Shown piece after piece: positions 12,775 through 23,191 of a stretch of DNA of 64,000 bases (its first letter is position 1; each line of letters starts with the position of its first letter). The notes below the pieces were generated by a model. That model did not search any database and had not been told where the DNA came from. It worked only from the letters and a program-made list of their open reading frames with translations. Position numbers and translations under genes: made by a program. The DNA is taken from assembly GCF_021502585.1 (NCBI RefSeq), contig NZ_JAKFGM010000001.1, positions 682,001-746,000 on the forward strand. Reading direction: 5' to 3'. This DNA is from Sphingomonas cremea (GTDB taxonomy: Bacteria > Pseudomonadota > Alphaproteobacteria > Sphingomonadales > Sphingomonadaceae).

Positions 12775-13830
12775 GTGGCGAAAACCGCCCGCAAGGCCGC
12801 GCCCCGCAGCAAGGCGCCAGCGAGCCCTAATCGCGAACGGCCCAAAGAGCCGCAGCGCTACAAGGCGTCGAAGGACGAGCTGCTCGACTTCTACAAGCAG
12901 ATGCTTTTGATTCGTCGCTTCGAAGAGCGGGCCGGGCAGCTGTACGGCCTCGGGCTGATCGGCGGCTTTTGCCACCTTTACATCGGCCAGGAAGCGGTCG
13001 CTGTCGGCCTGCAGTCGGCAATGAAGGTCGGGCGTGACAGCGTCATCACTGGTTATCGCGACCATGGCCATATGCTGGCTTATGGCATCGACCCGAAGGT
13101 AATCATGGCCGAACTGACTGGGCGCGAAGCCGGTATTTCTAAAGGCAAGGGCGGCTCGATGCACATGTTCTCGGTCGAGCATGGCTTTTACGGCGGTCAT
13201 GGAATCGTCGGGGCGCAGGTCGCGCTTGGCACCGGCCTGGCGTTCAAGCACCAATATGCCGGCGACGGCGGAACTTGCCTGGCCTATTTTGGCGACGGCG
13301 CGGCCAACCAGGGCCAGGTCTATGAGAGCTTCAACATGGCGAAGCTATGGGACCTGCCGGTGATCTACGCGATCGAGAACAACCGATATGCAATGGGGAC
13401 CAGCGTCGAGCGCTCGGCCTCCGAGCCGGACTTCTACAAGCGCGGCGAGAGTTTTCGGATTCCGGGAATCCAGGTCGATGGAATGGACGTGCTCGCGGTT
13501 CGGGGCGCTGCCGAAGAGGCAATGGCCTGGACCCAGGCCGGCAAGGGACCGATCATCCTTGAGCTTCTGACCTACCGTTATCGCGGTCACTCCATGTCCG
13601 ACCCGGCGAAGTACAGGACCAAGGAAGAAGTGCAGGACTATCGTGAGCATCGCGACCCGATCAGCCATGCTGCCGCGGAGCTGGAGAAGCTTGGCGTGAA
13701 GGAAGATGATCTCAAGGCAATTGACAAGCAGATCAAGGACATCGTCGTTGAAGCTGCGAAATTTGCTGAAGACGCGCCGGAGCCAGCGCCGGCCGAATTA
13801 TACACCGACGTTCTGGTGGAGAGCTACTAA
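12775..13830 (+). CDS. pdhA: pyruvate dehydrogenase E1 component, alpha subunit
   Basis: 351 residues with a GTG start preceded by GGAGAGG. It decarboxylates pyruvate with thiamine diphosphate as half of the E1 heterotetramer. The TPP/Mg motif is [15 protein letters not shown] (about residues 168-182) with the [10 protein letters not shown] segment after it. The phosphorylation-loop region [15 protein letters not shown] is conserved. The first 25 residues are a Lys/Ala/Pro-rich extension typical of alphaproteobacterial forms. It overlaps pdhB by one base (TAATG). Confidence 0.97.
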   Translation: MAKTARKAAPRSKAPASPNRERPKEPQRYKASKDELLDFYKQMLLIRRFEERAGQLYGLGLIGGFCHLYIGQEAVAVGLQSAMKVGRDSVITGYRDHGHMLAYGIDPKVIMAELTGREAGISKGKGGSMHMFSVEHGFYGGHGIVGAQVALGTGLAFKHQYAGDGGTCLAYFGDGAANQGQVYESFNMAKLWDLPVIYAIENNRYAMGTSVERSASEPDFYKRGESFRIPGIQVDGMDVLAVRGAAEEAMAWTQAGKGPIILELLTYRYRGHSMSDPAKYRTKEEVQDYREHRDPISHAAAELEKLGVKEDDLKAIDKQIKDIVVEAAKFAEDAPEPAPAELYTDVLVESY

Positions 13831-15236
13831 TGGGGATCGAGCTCAGAATGCCGGCGCTCTCGCCAACGATGGAAGAGGGCACGCTCGCCAAATGGCTGGT
13901 CAAGGAAGGGGATACCGTCGTTTCGGGCGACATCCTGGCCGAGATCGAGACCGACAAGGCCACCATGGAGTTCGAAGCGGTCGACGAGGGGACCATTGCC
14001 AAAATCCTCGTGCCGGAAGGTACGGACGGGGTGAAGGTCGGTGCGCCGATCGCCATCATGGCCGCCGAAGGTGAAAGTGCCGAAGCCGCGGCAGCTGGTT
14101 CGCCGAAAGTCGAGGCCGAGCCCGCGGCCGCGCCGCCCATTTCCCGTCCGGAATCGGAGCAGCCGACCCCGCATTTGATGGAAACCGCGGCTCGCGACCT
14201 GGTGGCAGACGTCGCCAAGGCTCACGACGCTCCAGAGGTGCCCGAAGGCACGCCGCTGACCAACATGACCGTCCGCGAGGCATTGCGCGACGCGATGGCG
14301 GAAGAAATGCGCCGAGACGAGCGGGTCTTCGTGATGGGCGAGGAGGTCGCTCAGTATCAGGGCGCCTACAAGGTCACCCAGGGGCTGCTCGACGAATTCG
14401 GGCCGAAGCGCGTGGTCGACACGCCGATCACCGAATATGGTTTCGCCGGGCTCGGTACTGGCGCCGCGATGGGCGGATTGAAGCCGATCGTAGAGTTCAT
14501 GACCTTCAATTTCGCCATGCAGGCGATCGACCACATCATCAATTCGGCCGCCAAGACCAACTATATGTCGGGCGGCCAGATGCGCTGCCCGGTGGTGTTC
14601 CGCGGGCCGAACGGCTCTGCCGCACGGGTCGGGGCCCAGCACAGCCAGAATTACGGGCCCTGGTATGCCGCGGTCCCTGGGCTGGTAGTGATCGCACCTT
14701 ACAGCGCGGCCGACGCCAAGGGCCTGCTGAAGGCGGCAATCCGCAGCGAGGATCCGGTCGTATTCCTCGAAAACGAGCTGCTCTACGGCCAGCATTTCGA
14801 TGTGCCTGACATGGACAATTACGTCCTGCCGATCGGCAAGGCGCGGATCGTGCGCCCGGGCAAGGACGTCACCCTGGTCAGCTATTCGATCGGAGTGGCC
14901 GTTGCGCTGGAGGCTGCCGACGAGCTGATGCACGAAGGGATCAACGCCGAGGTCATCGACCTCCGCACACTTCGCCCGCTCGACAAGCAGACGGTGTTGA
15001 CGTCACTTGCCCAGACCAACCGGGTGGTGGTGGTTGAGGAAGGCTGGCCGACCTGCTCCATTGCTAGCGAAATCATGGCGATCTGCATGGAGGAGGGCTT
15101 CGACGACCTCGATGCTCCGGTGCTTCGCGTTACCAACGAGGACGTACCGCTGCCCTACGCCGCCAACCTCGAGAAATTGGCGTTGATCAAGGCCAGCGAC
15201 GTCGTGAAGGCGGCAAAGGCGGTCACCTATCGCTGA
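13830..15236 (+). CDS. pdhB: pyruvate dehydrogenase E1 component, beta subunit with N-terminal lipoyl domain
   Basis: 468 residues. Residues 1-80 form a lipoyl domain with the acceptor lysine in the [10 protein letters not shown] motif (ETDKA), as known for alphaproteobacterial PdhB. A linker rich in Ala/Pro leads to the transketolase-like beta subunit (from [14 protein letters not shown], with [18 protein letters not shown]). It completes E1. No E2 gene (pdhC) follows here; the next frame is synthase-like. Confidence 0.97.
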   Translation: MGIELRMPALSPTMEEGTLAKWLVKEGDTVVSGDILAEIETDKATMEFEAVDEGTIAKILVPEGTDGVKVGAPIAIMAAEGESAEAAAAGSPKVEAEPAAAPPISRPESEQPTPHLMETAARDLVADVAKAHDAPEVPEGTPLTNMTVREALRDAMAEEMRRDERVFVMGEEVAQYQGAYKVTQGLLDEFGPKRVVDTPITEYGFAGLGTGAAMGGLKPIVEFMTFNFAMQAIDHIINSAAKTNYMSGGQMRCPVVFRGPNGSAARVGAQHSQNYGPWYAAVPGLVVIAPYSAADAKGLLKAAIRSEDPVVFLENELLYGQHFDVPDMDNYVLPIGKARIVRPGKDVTLVSYSIGVAVALEAADELMHEGINAEVIDLRTLRPLDKQTVLTSLAQTNRVVVVEEGWPTCSIASEIMAICMEEGFDDLDAPVLRVTNEDVPLPYAANLEKLALIKASDVVKAAKAVTYR

Positions 15237-15864
15237 GCCGCAGCGGGACCGGGAACTCGTTCGGCACTACTGGCCGGCCGAGCTCCGCCCTGCCTTCGAT
15301 GCGCTGTTTGCCATCGACGATGCGCTGGCCGCGATTGTTGCGAACTCGACCCAGCCGGCGCTGGGCGCGATCCGCCTGGCCTGGTGGCGAGAGGCGCTGG
15401 AACGGCTCGACACCAATCCTCCACCGCCCGAGCCGCGCCTGCAGGCGGTTGCGGCGGAGCTGCTGCCTCGCGGGGTTTCCGGGGCACTGCTTGCCGAACT
15501 TGAAGATGGCTGGGCCGCGCAGCTGGACGAAAAGCCAGACTGGGGGCGGATTGCAGAGAGGGGCGCAAAAATATTCGAAATTGGCGCCAGGCTTCTCGGC
15601 AATTCCGATCGGCAGCTAGAGGAAGCCGGGCGGCTTTACGCCTATGCGGCGGCTTGCCGGGCGGGTTTCGATCCGGGCGATCAGCCGAAGGAGGAGATTC
15701 GCAGGCTCTCTCGCCATCGATTTCCAAAAGCGCTGCGACCTCTTACCGCGCTGGCCCGGCTTGCCGCTCGCGATATCGGGAAGGCGCCAGTCCAGGAACC
15801 AGAGGCCACGCCGGGAAGGGCCGCGGCGTTGCTATCGCATCGGCTCTTCGGATTCATTGCGTAG
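15229..15864 (+). CDS. squalene/phytoene synthase-like protein with no ordinary start codon
   Basis: About 211 residues. The frame is open from 15208 to the TAG at 15862-15864, and the encoded protein looks real: [20 protein letters not shown], then [16 protein letters not shown], which is the signature stretch of the squalene/phytoene synthase superfamily including mitochondrial NDUFAF6-like members. No in-frame ATG, GTG or TTG exists before residue about 200. The best candidate start is ATC at 15229, with AAAGGCGG about 6 nt upstream and an 8-nt overlap with pdhB. The protein lacks the DxxxD prenyl-binding motifs, so it is more likely an assembly factor-like homologue than an enzyme. A sequencing error or frameshifting from pdhB is possible. 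Confidence 0.6.
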   Translation: MAEPQRDRELVRHYWPAELRPAFDALFAIDDALAAIVANSTQPALGAIRLAWWREALERLDTNPPPPEPRLQAVAAELLPRGVSGALLAELEDGWAAQLDEKPDWGRIAERGAKIFEIGARLLGNSDRQLEEAGRLYAYAAACRAGFDPGDQPKEEIRRLSRHRFPKALRPLTALARLAARDIGKAPVQEPEATPGRAAALLSHRLFGFIA

Positions 15865-15932
15865 GCGGATTGAATTCGCCCGGCTTTGGTCCTAACCAAA
15901 GCCTGCCGGATCGCCCTTTATCGGAGGGGCGA

Positions 15933-16376
15933 ATGGCCCGTATCCTGTCTGGCGTAATTGCATTCATCCTGCTTCTGACCGGTGGCTTGATCATCTGGCA
16001 GGGGCGAGCTGAGGAGCCGACCATTCCACCTGCGCCAAATCCGCGACTCGCAGCCATCCCGGGACCGATGACGCTCTCGGCAATCCCGGCTGCACCGGAA
16101 GCGGATCCGAAGAGCAAGGAAGAAAAGCGCTTTGCCCGGGCGGACAAGGACGACAATGGGCGGATCAGCCTTGCCGAACTGGTAGAGCCTCGCCGCAAGG
16201 CGTTTGCCAAGCTCGACCTCAACCATGACGGTAAGCTAAGCTTCGAGGAATGGGCGGCAAAAACGATCGAGAAATTCGAAGGCGCGGACGCTGACAAAAG
16301 CAAATGGCTGACTCCGGCGGAGTATGCCACGACCGCGCCCAAGCCGGCACGAAAGAAGCCGGTCTGTAGCTGTTGA
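15933..16376 (+). CDS. secreted or membrane-anchored EF-hand calcium-binding protein
   Basis: 147 residues. The N-terminus is a hydrophobic signal or anchor (ILSGVIAFILLLTGGLIIW), then a Pro/Ala linker, then two close EF-hand loops: DKDDNGRISLAE and DLNHDGKLSFEE, both with ligand positions 1, 3, 5 and 12 filled. It ends with VCSC. The start is supported by GGAGGGG just upstream. It likely binds calcium in the periplasm; the partner is unknown. A second EF-hand protein is encoded at 45485-46186. Confidence 0.85.
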   Translation: MARILSGVIAFILLLTGGLIIWQGRAEEPTIPPAPNPRLAAIPGPMTLSAIPAAPEADPKSKEEKRFARADKDDNGRISLAELVEPRRKAFAKLDLNHDGKLSFEEWAAKTIEKFEGADADKSKWLTPAEYATTAPKPARKKPVCSC

Positions 16377-16395
16377 GTATCCTCCCCCGCTGGGC

Positions 16396-16420
16396 CCCAC
16401 GAAAGTACCGCTTTCGTGGG
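16396..16420. repeat. 10-bp perfect hairpin between convergent genes
   Basis: CCCACGAAAG and CTTTCGTGGG flank a 5-nt loop. Outside it, C-rich (16381-16390) and G-rich (16430-16439) runs can partly extend the pairing. It lies between the EF-hand gene and trmFO, both ending here. There is no T tract, so it is not a classical intrinsic terminator; a transcript-end or REP-like role is possible. Confidence 0.6.
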
Positions 16421-16439
16421 AACCCTTTGCGGGAGGGGG

Positions 16440-17834
16440 TTAGAGGGTGGGACTGCCGCTGAATGCGGCCCCCGACGCTTCGACGGCAATCCCACCCTCG
16501 TCTGCCCCGGCGTGCCTGTCCGGACTTCCAAGCCAATCCTTTAGCGCAGCCCTGGCCCGGTCAGTGTACATGCGCTTGCGATCGGCCTTCTTGGTGCGGC
16601 CTTCGATCGGCGGCATCAGGCCGAAATTGACGTTCATGGGTTGATAGGTTTCCGCGTCCGCGCCGCCGGTAATATGCCCAAGCAGGGCGCCAAGCGCGGT
16701 CTCGGATGGCGGGGCCGAAAGGGCGCGGCCCTGCGCTTCGGCGGCTGCAAAGCGAGCCGCCAGCAGGCCGATGGCGGCGCTTTCGACATAGCCTTCGCAA
16801 CCGGTGATTTGCCCGGCGAAGCGGACGTAGGGCATCGCTTTCAAGCGAAGCTCGCCATCGAGCAGTTCCGGCGAACGGATGAAGCTGTTCCGATGAATCC
16901 CGCCGAGCCGGGCGAATTCGGCATTCTCAAGTCCCGGAATGGTGCGGAAGATGCGGACCTGTTCGCCATGCTTCAGCTTGGTCTGGAAACCGACCATGTT
17001 CCATAGCGTGCCGAGCGCATTGTCTTGGCGAAGCTGGACCACTGCATAGGGCCAGCGGCCGGTGCGCGGATCGTCGAGACCGACCCCTTTCATCGGGCCG
17101 TAACGCAGCGTTTCAACGCCGCGCGAAGCCATGACTTCGATCGGCATGCAGCCTTCGAAGTAGGGCGTGTCCTTTTCCCATTCCTTGAATTCGGTTTTTT
17201 CGCCTTCGTTCAGCGCGGCGACGAAGGCGTCGTACTGAACCTTGTCCATCGGGCAGTTGATGTAATCCTTGCCGCCCTTGTCCCAGCGTGCGGCCATCCA
17301 GCAGACATCCATGTCGATGCTGTCGCGGTGAACGATCGGTGCAACGGCATCGAAAAAGGCGAGGGCGTCGCTTCCCGTGACCTTGGCAATGGCATCGGCC
17401 AGGCCCGGTGCAGTCAGTGGGCCGGTAGCCACGATGGTCAGGCCTGAAACGGGCAGCGAGTCGACCCGTTCGCGCACCACCTCGATATTAGGGTGGGCCG
17501 AGATCCGGGCGCAAACTTCGGTGGCGAAGGCCTCGCGGTCCACGGCCAAGGCGGAACCGGCGGGAACCCGGTGCTGGTCGGCCGCGGACATGATAAGCGA
17601 CCCCAACGCGCGCATTTCCTGGTGGAGCAACCCGACCGCATTGTTTTCCGCATCGTCGGAGCGGAAGCTGTTCGAGCAAACCATCTCCGCCAGCCGGTCG
17701 GTTTCATGTGCCGGCGTCATGTCGCCGCCGCCGCGCATTTCGCTAAGGCGGACCCTCAATCCTGCTTTGGCCAGCTGCCACGCGGCCTCGGAGCCGGCCA
17801 GGCCACCGCCGATGATATGGACGTCATGAGACAT
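16440..17834 (-). CDS. trmFO: methylenetetrahydrofolate--tRNA-(uracil-5-)-methyltransferase TrmFO
   Basis: 464 residues. It makes ribothymidine at position 54 of tRNA with FAD and methylene-THF. The FAD motif [19 protein letters not shown] is at the N-terminus (about residues 7-25), followed by the TrmFO hallmark [20 protein letters not shown] (about 52-71). The C-terminus has a Gly/Ala-rich extension beyond GSPDR. It faces the DUF488 gene across 34 bp. Confidence 0.96.
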   Translation of the reverse strand: MSHDVHIIGGGLAGSEAAWQLAKAGLRVRLSEMRGGGDMTPAHETDRLAEMVCSNSFRSDDAENNAVGLLHQEMRALGSLIMSAADQHRVPAGSALAVDREAFATEVCARISAHPNIEVVRERVDSLPVSGLTIVATGPLTAPGLADAIAKVTGSDALAFFDAVAPIVHRDSIDMDVCWMAARWDKGGKDYINCPMDKVQYDAFVAALNEGEKTEFKEWEKDTPYFEGCMPIEVMASRGVETLRYGPMKGVGLDDPRTGRWPYAVVQLRQDNALGTLWNMVGFQTKLKHGEQVRIFRTIPGLENAEFARLGGIHRNSFIRSPELLDGELRLKAMPYVRFAGQITGCEGYVESAAIGLLAARFAAAEAQGRALSAPPSETALGALLGHITGGADAETYQPMNVNFGLMPPIEGRTKKADRKRMYTDRARAALKDWLGSPDRHAGADEGGIAVEASGAAFSGSPTL

Positions 17835-17868
17835 GGCGCTCCCCTAAGCCTTCGCCTAAAATGCGTCC

Positions 17869-18300
17869 ATGCGCATCTTCACCATTGGCTATGAAGGATC
17901 GACCGTCGACGAGTTCATCGCAGCGCTCCAGGGAGCCGGCGTCGAGCGGGTCATTGACGTTCGTGCGGTGCCATTGTCCCGGAAACCGGGATTCTCGAAG
18001 AATATTCTCAAGGCCGGCCTAGCGGAAGCGGGCATCGATTATGTGCACTTGAAGCCGTTGGGCACGCCGGCCGATGGTCGTGCTGCTGCGCGCGCAGGCA
18101 GGCAGTCCGACCTGGAGCGCATCTATGCCGCGCAGCTCGATTTGCCTGAAGCGATCGTTGCGACGGAGCAGATGCGTGAGTTGGCGGAAGCGAAGCCCAG
18201 TGCGTTGCTCTGCTTCGAGCGCGAGCCGGCACAGTGCCACCGGTCGCTGTTACTTGCCGCGACGGCGCCCGACGCCGAGGTCACGCATCTCTTCCCCTAA
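17869..18300 (+). CDS. DUF488 family protein
   Basis: 143 residues. The family start TIGYEGSTVDEFIAALQ, the central VIDVRAVPLSRKPGFSK and the C-terminal CFEREPAQCHRSLLL with paired Cys and His are all present. DUF488 proteins are small soluble proteins of unknown function; the conserved Cys/Arg/His suggest a catalytic or metal site. It converges with the host-attachment-like gene, with a 4-nt overlap of the stops. Confidence 0.88.
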   Translation: MRIFTIGYEGSTVDEFIAALQGAGVERVIDVRAVPLSRKPGFSKNILKAGLAEAGIDYVHLKPLGTPADGRAAARAGRQSDLERIYAAQLDLPEAIVATEQMRELAEAKPSALLCFEREPAQCHRSLLLAATAPDAEVTHLFP

Positions 18301-18764
18301 AAAGGGGCGAGCTCCTCCGCCTTGGTTTCGCTGACGATCAGCGCTTCAATGTCGGGAATAGTCCGACCGGTCATTTCCTTGGGGATTTCGCAAACCAGGC
18401 GGCGCTCGGCTTCCTTATGAAGCTTCTTGCGGACGAGGCCCAACGTCTTCGGAGGAGCGATGATTGCAAGATGATCGAAATCGTTCTTGAGCACCCGCCG
18501 GTTGACCTCTTCGGCCGCGCCTAGCGCCCACCGATCCTCCTCCTGCTGATGGAAGTCCGTCTCTTCATAAGCCGGGCGGCCGAACCCTCCCGACTGGGCA
18601 TTAGATCCGGCGGCATCGGATTTGATCTCGCCATTTGAAAGGTCTTCGCGTTCGTCGAACGCTTCCGTGCGAAGGTCGATCTGATTCTGATCGCCCTGGT
18701 TGCGGAAGAAGAGCGTCTTGCGGCCGTCGGTGACAAGTACGAGGGCGTTGTTAGCGAGCGGCAT
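18297..18764 (-). CDS. host attachment family protein (baeRF/VLRF1-like)
   Basis: 155 residues from the ATG at 18764, which has AGGAGA 6 nt upstream. The N-terminus ALVLVTDGRKTLFFRNQGD, the loss of catalytic features and the C-terminal LAIIAPPKTLGLVRKKLHKE match proteins named for a role in Agrobacterium host attachment (AtsE-like), which belong to the eRF1-like/baeRF group. Such proteins may act on ribosomes or peptidyl-tRNA, but the function is unproven. It lies 64 bp after the gyrA stop... read on the same strand, it is downstream of gyrA. Confidence 0.8.
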   Translation of the reverse strand: MPLANNALVLVTDGRKTLFFRNQGDQNQIDLRTEAFDEREDLSNGEIKSDAAGSNAQSGGFGRPAYEETDFHQQEEDRWALGAAEEVNRRVLKNDFDHLAIIAPPKTLGLVRKKLHKEAERRLVCEIPKEMTGRTIPDIEALIVSETKAEELAPF

Positions 18765-18828
18765 CGGCTTCTCCTGCATGGAAACTATCTCCTCCAACCA
18801 ACGCGCCCCCAGACGCCTGCGTTCCTCG

Positions 18829-21594
18829 CTAGGCTTCGTCTCCGGACGCTAAATCTTCTCCAACCGTCGCACCCGTGTCGGGCGCCAGTTCGTCGCCGCC
18901 GTCCAACTCGACCTCTTCCTCGTCGCTTTCGTCGATCCGGGCGACGGAAACGACCTTCTCGTTCTCGGCGACGTTGAAGATAGTAACACCCTGGGTGTTA
19001 CGACCGGCTATACGTATATCCCCGACGGTGGTGCGGATCATCTTGCCCTGGTCGGTGACGAGCATCAGCTGCTCGCCCGGTTTGACAGGGAAGCTCGCCA
19101 CGACGCCGCCGTTCCGCTCCGACGTGACGATGTTGATGATGCCCTGGCCGCCGCGATTGGTGCGGCGATATTCATAAGTTGACGAGCGCTTGCCATAGCC
19201 GTTTTCAGTGATCGTCAGCAGGAACTGCTCGCCTTCCGCCAACTCTGCGTAGCGTTCGGGCGGCAAAGTGCATTCCTCGTCTTTTTCCCGCCATGCGGGG
19301 CAACGGAGGTAGGCCTCGCGCTCCTCCTGCGTCGTTCCGACCCTATGCAGGATCGACATCGAGATGACCTGATCGTCGTCGATCAGGCGGACGCCCCGGA
19401 CACCCATTGACGCGCGGCTCTGGAATTCGCGCACGTCGGTCGACATGAAGCGAATGGCCTTGCCGTTGCGCGTTGCGAGCAGGACGTCGTCTTCCTCGGT
19501 CAAAAGTTCGACGCCGATGATCCGATCGAGGCTGTCTTCTTCCTCCTCGCCATCCTCGGACGTGCCGAACTTCATGGCGATCTTGCCGGCGGTAGGGATA
19601 TTGGTGAAAGCATCCATGGAGTTGCGCCGTACCGTGCCCTTGGCGGTGGCGAACATGATGTGGAGTCCACCCCATTCCGCCTCATCCTGGGGAAGCGGCA
19701 GGACGGTGGTGATGGTTTCACCTTCTGCCAATGGAAGCAGGTTGACCATGGGACGGCCCTTCGCCGTCGGTCCGCCCTCGGGCAGCTTCCACACTTTCAT
19801 CCGGTAGACCCGGCCGGTGTTGGAGAAGAACAGCACAGGATTGTGGGTCGAGGTGACGAACAGTTCCGTGACGATATCCTCGTCCTTGGTCGACATGCCC
19901 GATCGGCCCTTGCCGCCGCGCTTCTGTTCGCGGAACAAGGCCAGGGGCGTGCGCTTGATGTAGCCGGTCATGGTCACCGTCACGACCATGTCCTCGCGCT
20001 CGATCAGGTCCTCGTCTTCGATGCCGTCGGCGGCGGCGGCGATCTCCGTGACGCGAGGGGTCGCGAACTCGGCCTCCACCTCGTCGAATTCCTCGCGCAT
20101 TACCTCATAGAGGCGGGCGCGATTGCCAAGAATTTCAAGCAATTCGCCGATGCTCTTGGCAAGTCCTTCGAGCTCATCGCCGATTTCGTCGCGGCCCAGC
20201 GCGGTGAGGCGGTGGAGGCGAAGCTCGAGAATTGCCTTCACCTGGGCTTCGGACAAGCGGTAGGTTTCGCCCTTCGCCTGCGGTTCGACCGCTTCGACCA
20301 GTGCGATGTAGGAGCGGATCTGGTCGCCCGGCCATTCGCGGGCGATCAGCTTCTCGCGCGCCTCGGCCGGGCTGGCGGAACTGCGGATCAGCTTGACCAC
20401 CTCGTCGAGGTTGGTGACCGCGACGACCAGGCCCAGCAATATATGGGCCCGCTCGCGCGCCTTGAACAATTCGAATTTGGCGCGCCGGGTGATCACCTCT
20501 TCGCGGAATTTGACGAAGCTTTCTATAATCTCGCGAAGCGCCAGCGTCTCGGGCCGTCCGCCACGGATCGCGAGCATATTGGCCGGGAAGCTCGACTGCG
20601 CAGGCGTGTGCCGCCACAGCTGGTTGAGGACCACTTCTGCCGTTGCGTCGCGCTTCAGCTCGATGACGATCCGGACGCCTTCGCGATTGGACTCGTCGCG
20701 AATGTCGGACACGCCTTCGATGCGCTTGTCCTTCGCCGCTTCGGCAATTTTTTCGACCAAGCCGTTCTTGCCGACCTGGAATGGAATGGCGGTGAGCACG
20801 ATCGAGCGGCGGTCGTTGCGGCCCTCCTCGACATGCGCACGGCTGCGCATCATGATCGAGCCGCGACCGGTCGTGTAGGCGCTGCGGATGCCCGAGGTGC
20901 CGAGGATGATCGGTGCGGTCGGGAAATCCGGACCCAGCACATGTTCCATCAGCCCTTCGGAGCTGATCGCCGGATTTTCGATGAAGGCGCGGCACGCAGC
21001 CAGTACTTCGCCAAGGTTGTGCGGCGGGATGTTGGTCGCCATTCCGACCGCGATTCCGCCGGCGCCATTGACCAGCAGGTTGGGGAAGCGCGCGGGCAAC
21101 ACCTGCGGCTCACGCTCGCTGGCGTCGTAATTGGGCTGGAAGTCGACCGTGTCCTTGTCGATGTCGCCAAGCAGGAAGTTGGCGACCTTGGCGAGCCGCG
21201 CTTCCGTGTAGCGCATCGCAGCCGGCGGATCGGGGTCCATCGACCCGAAATTGCCCTGGCCATCGATCAGCGGCACGCGCATCGACCAATCCTGGGTCAT
21301 TCGGGCAAGCGCGTCGTAGATCGCCTGGTCGCCGTGGGGGTGATATTTACCCATGACGTCGCCGACGATGCGGCTCGACTTGCGGTAGGGCCGCCCGGCG
21401 ACATAACCCGCCTCCTGGCAGGCGTGGAGGATCCGGCGGTGAACCGGCTTCAGGCCGTCGCGCACGTCGGGCAGCGCACGGCTGACGATCACCGACATGG
21501 CGTAATCGAGGTAGCTGGTCTTCATCTCCTCGACGATGGAGATGGGAGCAATATCGCCGTGATTATGTTCTTCGGCGGGAGGCTGGGTCGCCAA
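18829..21594 (-). CDS. gyrA: DNA gyrase subunit A
   Basis: 921 residues. It introduces negative supercoils with GyrB. The catalytic Tyr is Y129 in [10 protein letters not shown]. The GyrA box is present as QKRGGKG in the C-terminal beta-pinwheel, separating it from ParC. The quinolone region reads [17 protein letters not shown]: the residue matching E. coli Ser83 is Gln90 and the Asp87 equivalent is D94. The C-terminal domain carries an insertion with two Cys ([19 protein letters not shown]), and the tail is very acidic. The gene reads away from the TPR gene at 21870. Confidence 0.97.
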   Translation of the reverse strand: MATQPPAEEHNHGDIAPISIVEEMKTSYLDYAMSVIVSRALPDVRDGLKPVHRRILHACQEAGYVAGRPYRKSSRIVGDVMGKYHPHGDQAIYDALARMTQDWSMRVPLIDGQGNFGSMDPDPPAAMRYTEARLAKVANFLLGDIDKDTVDFQPNYDASEREPQVLPARFPNLLVNGAGGIAVGMATNIPPHNLGEVLAACRAFIENPAISSEGLMEHVLGPDFPTAPIILGTSGIRSAYTTGRGSIMMRSRAHVEEGRNDRRSIVLTAIPFQVGKNGLVEKIAEAAKDKRIEGVSDIRDESNREGVRIVIELKRDATAEVVLNQLWRHTPAQSSFPANMLAIRGGRPETLALREIIESFVKFREEVITRRAKFELFKARERAHILLGLVVAVTNLDEVVKLIRSSASPAEAREKLIAREWPGDQIRSYIALVEAVEPQAKGETYRLSEAQVKAILELRLHRLTALGRDEIGDELEGLAKSIGELLEILGNRARLYEVMREEFDEVEAEFATPRVTEIAAAADGIEDEDLIEREDMVVTVTMTGYIKRTPLALFREQKRGGKGRSGMSTKDEDIVTELFVTSTHNPVLFFSNTGRVYRMKVWKLPEGGPTAKGRPMVNLLPLAEGETITTVLPLPQDEAEWGGLHIMFATAKGTVRRNSMDAFTNIPTAGKIAMKFGTSEDGEEEEDSLDRIIGVELLTEEDDVLLATRNGKAIRFMSTDVREFQSRASMGVRGVRLIDDDQVISMSILHRVGTTQEEREAYLRCPAWREKDEECTLPPERYAELAEGEQFLLTITENGYGKRSSTYEYRRTNRGGQGIINIVTSERNGGVVASFPVKPGEQLMLVTDQGKMIRTTVGDIRIAGRNTQGVTIFNVAENEKVVSVARIDESDEEEVELDGGDELAPDTGATVGEDLASGDEA

Positions 21595-21702
21595 GGTTTT
21601 TCCTGTCGTTCTTGTTCGAAATGATGCGCGGGGGAATCACCGCCATGCGGAAGTCGCACCCCCACAAAGCTGCTAGCCGATAGGGGCGGCGAGCGCCACC
21701 CC

Positions 21703-21723
21703 ACGCGCGCAACGCGCGCGCGC
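21703..21723. repeat. alternating CG tract upstream of the TPR gene
   Basis: An almost pure CG alternation (ACGCGCGC then ACGCGCGCGCGC) in the 275-bp divergent spacer between gyrA and the TPR gene. Such purine-pyrimidine alternation can form Z-DNA under negative supercoiling. It directly precedes the AAGGAGG at 21724-21730. Nothing else in this spacer looks coding, except the possible upstream start noted under the TPR gene. Confidence 0.6.
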
Positions 21724-21869
21724 AAGGAGGCACGGTTCAAATGGCATTCAGCACCTTGCCGCCATTGGCGCTTTTCGCGGCCGAACAAGGCGTCTATGGG
21801 CGTCTTCGGCAACATATTCAGAAGATCGCGCCCGCCGCGAAGGACGAGCTGGCGCAACAGGAGAATGGC

Positions 21870-23156
21870 ATGAAATTGACTCCCACCGCGCTGACTCTGG
21901 TGCTCGCCTCGAGCAGCCTTGCGATGGTTTCGCCTGCAATGGCGCAATATGGCTCCAGCGCGCCGCCGAAGGTCGCTATGCCGCCCAAGGGGGAAGCACC
22001 GCCGGCCGAAGCTTCGACCGGCGAGTATAAGCCCAATATTTCCAGCTCGGCTCGCAAGGAGATCGTTGAGCTCCAGACCGCCGTCAATGCCAAGGACGCC
22101 GCGAATATCCCGGCCAAGCTGGCCGCGGCGCAGGCCAAGGCCAAGACCAAGGACGATCGTTATGTGATCGCCCAGTTGCAGCTGAAGGCAGCAGTCGATG
22201 TGCAGGACAATGCCGCAATCATGACGGCGATCGACGCGGTGCTTGCGTCCGACGTCCTGCCCCCCGCCAATACCATTCCGCTCTACGTCAACCTTGGTAA
22301 GCTGCAGTATAATACCAAGGCATATGACAAGGCCGCCGCCTCATTCGAGCGCGCCTTGCAGATTGAGCCCAATAATGTCGAAGCGACCGTCATGCTGGCG
22401 GAAGCGCGCAACGCGCAAGGGCGGCCTGCGGAAGCGGTCACGCTGATCCAGAAGGCGATCGCCGCCCGGGTCGCGGCTGGCCAGAAGCCGGAAGAAAATT
22501 GGTACAAGCGCGCGGTGAAGCTGTCGTTCGACGCCAAGATGCCAAGCGCTCCGACCATCGCCCGCGAATGGGTCGCGGCCTATCCGAGCCAGAAGAATTG
22601 GCGCGATGCCATCCGCATCTACCAGTCGACCAGCGGCCTCGACGACGCTTCGTTGCTCGATTCGATGCGCTTGGCTCAGGCGGCTGGCGCCCTGTCGGGC
22701 GAGAATGATTATTTCCGCTTTGCCAATACATTGGTGACGAAGGGTTTCCCCGGCGAAGCCAAGGCAGTCCTGGACCAGGGTTTCGCCTCGAAGGCGATAG
22801 ACAAGAGCAGGGCAACCTTCAGCCAGCTCTATACGCTCGCAAGCACCCGGTCGCAGGGCGACCGCGCTTCGCTGGCTGCGTCGGCGACGGCGGCGAAAGC
22901 TTCCGCCGATGCCAAGAAGGCGATGGTCACCGGTGAAGCCTTCTATGGTTATGGCGACTATGCGCAGGCGGCCGACCTGTTCCGTGCCGCGCTTGGCAAA
23001 TCGGGCGTCGACAAGGACCTGGCCAATCTGCGGCTTGGCATGTCCCTGGCCCGGAGCGGCGACAAGGCGGGTGCAGTAGCAGCGCTCAAGGCCGCCGGCG
23101 GCGCACAGGCCGAGGTTGCCAGCCTGTGGCTGACGTGGCTGGCGCAGCAGGCCTGA
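21870..23156 (+). CDS. secreted TPR repeat protein
   Basis: 428 residues from ATG 21870, with CAGGAGAA upstream. A signal peptide (ALTLVLASSSLAMVSPAMAQ, cleavage after AMA) is followed by a low-complexity Pro/Ala part and tetratricopeptide repeats; the clearest is YVNLGKLQYNTKAYDKAAAS with FERALQIEPNN after it. It is probably a periplasmic scaffold protein. An in-frame ATG at 21741 has an AAGGAGG and would add 43 residues before the signal; I consider it less likely. An intrinsic terminator follows. Confidence 0.85.
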   Translation: MKLTPTALTLVLASSSLAMVSPAMAQYGSSAPPKVAMPPKGEAPPAEASTGEYKPNISSSARKEIVELQTAVNAKDAANIPAKLAAAQAKAKTKDDRYVIAQLQLKAAVDVQDNAAIMTAIDAVLASDVLPPANTIPLYVNLGKLQYNTKAYDKAAASFERALQIEPNNVEATVMLAEARNAQGRPAEAVTLIQKAIAARVAAGQKPEENWYKRAVKLSFDAKMPSAPTIAREWVAAYPSQKNWRDAIRIYQSTSGLDDASLLDSMRLAQAAGALSGENDYFRFANTLVTKGFPGEAKAVLDQGFASKAIDKSRATFSQLYTLASTRSQGDRASLAASATAAKASADAKKAMVTGEAFYGYGDYAQAADLFRAALGKSGVDKDLANLRLGMSLARSGDKAGAVAALKAAGGAQAEVASLWLTWLAQQA

Positions 23157-23191
23157 CGCAAAGCGTTCGACTTTGAATATTGGGTAGCTGA

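Noticed and set aside
13827-14933. 368-codon frame opposite pdhB
   Set aside because: It runs inside a certain gene and its product resembles no family.
15299-15619. 106-codon frame in a different register of the synthase-like gene
   Set aside because: Its product is rich in Arg and Ser and looks like a shifted reading; the frame with the WWREALERL motif is the real one despite its odd start.
19660-21624. Long open frame of 654 codons on the strand opposite gyrA
   Set aside because: It is the mirror of a real GC-rich gene. The product is low in hydrophobic order and has no family features, whereas gyrA is certain.
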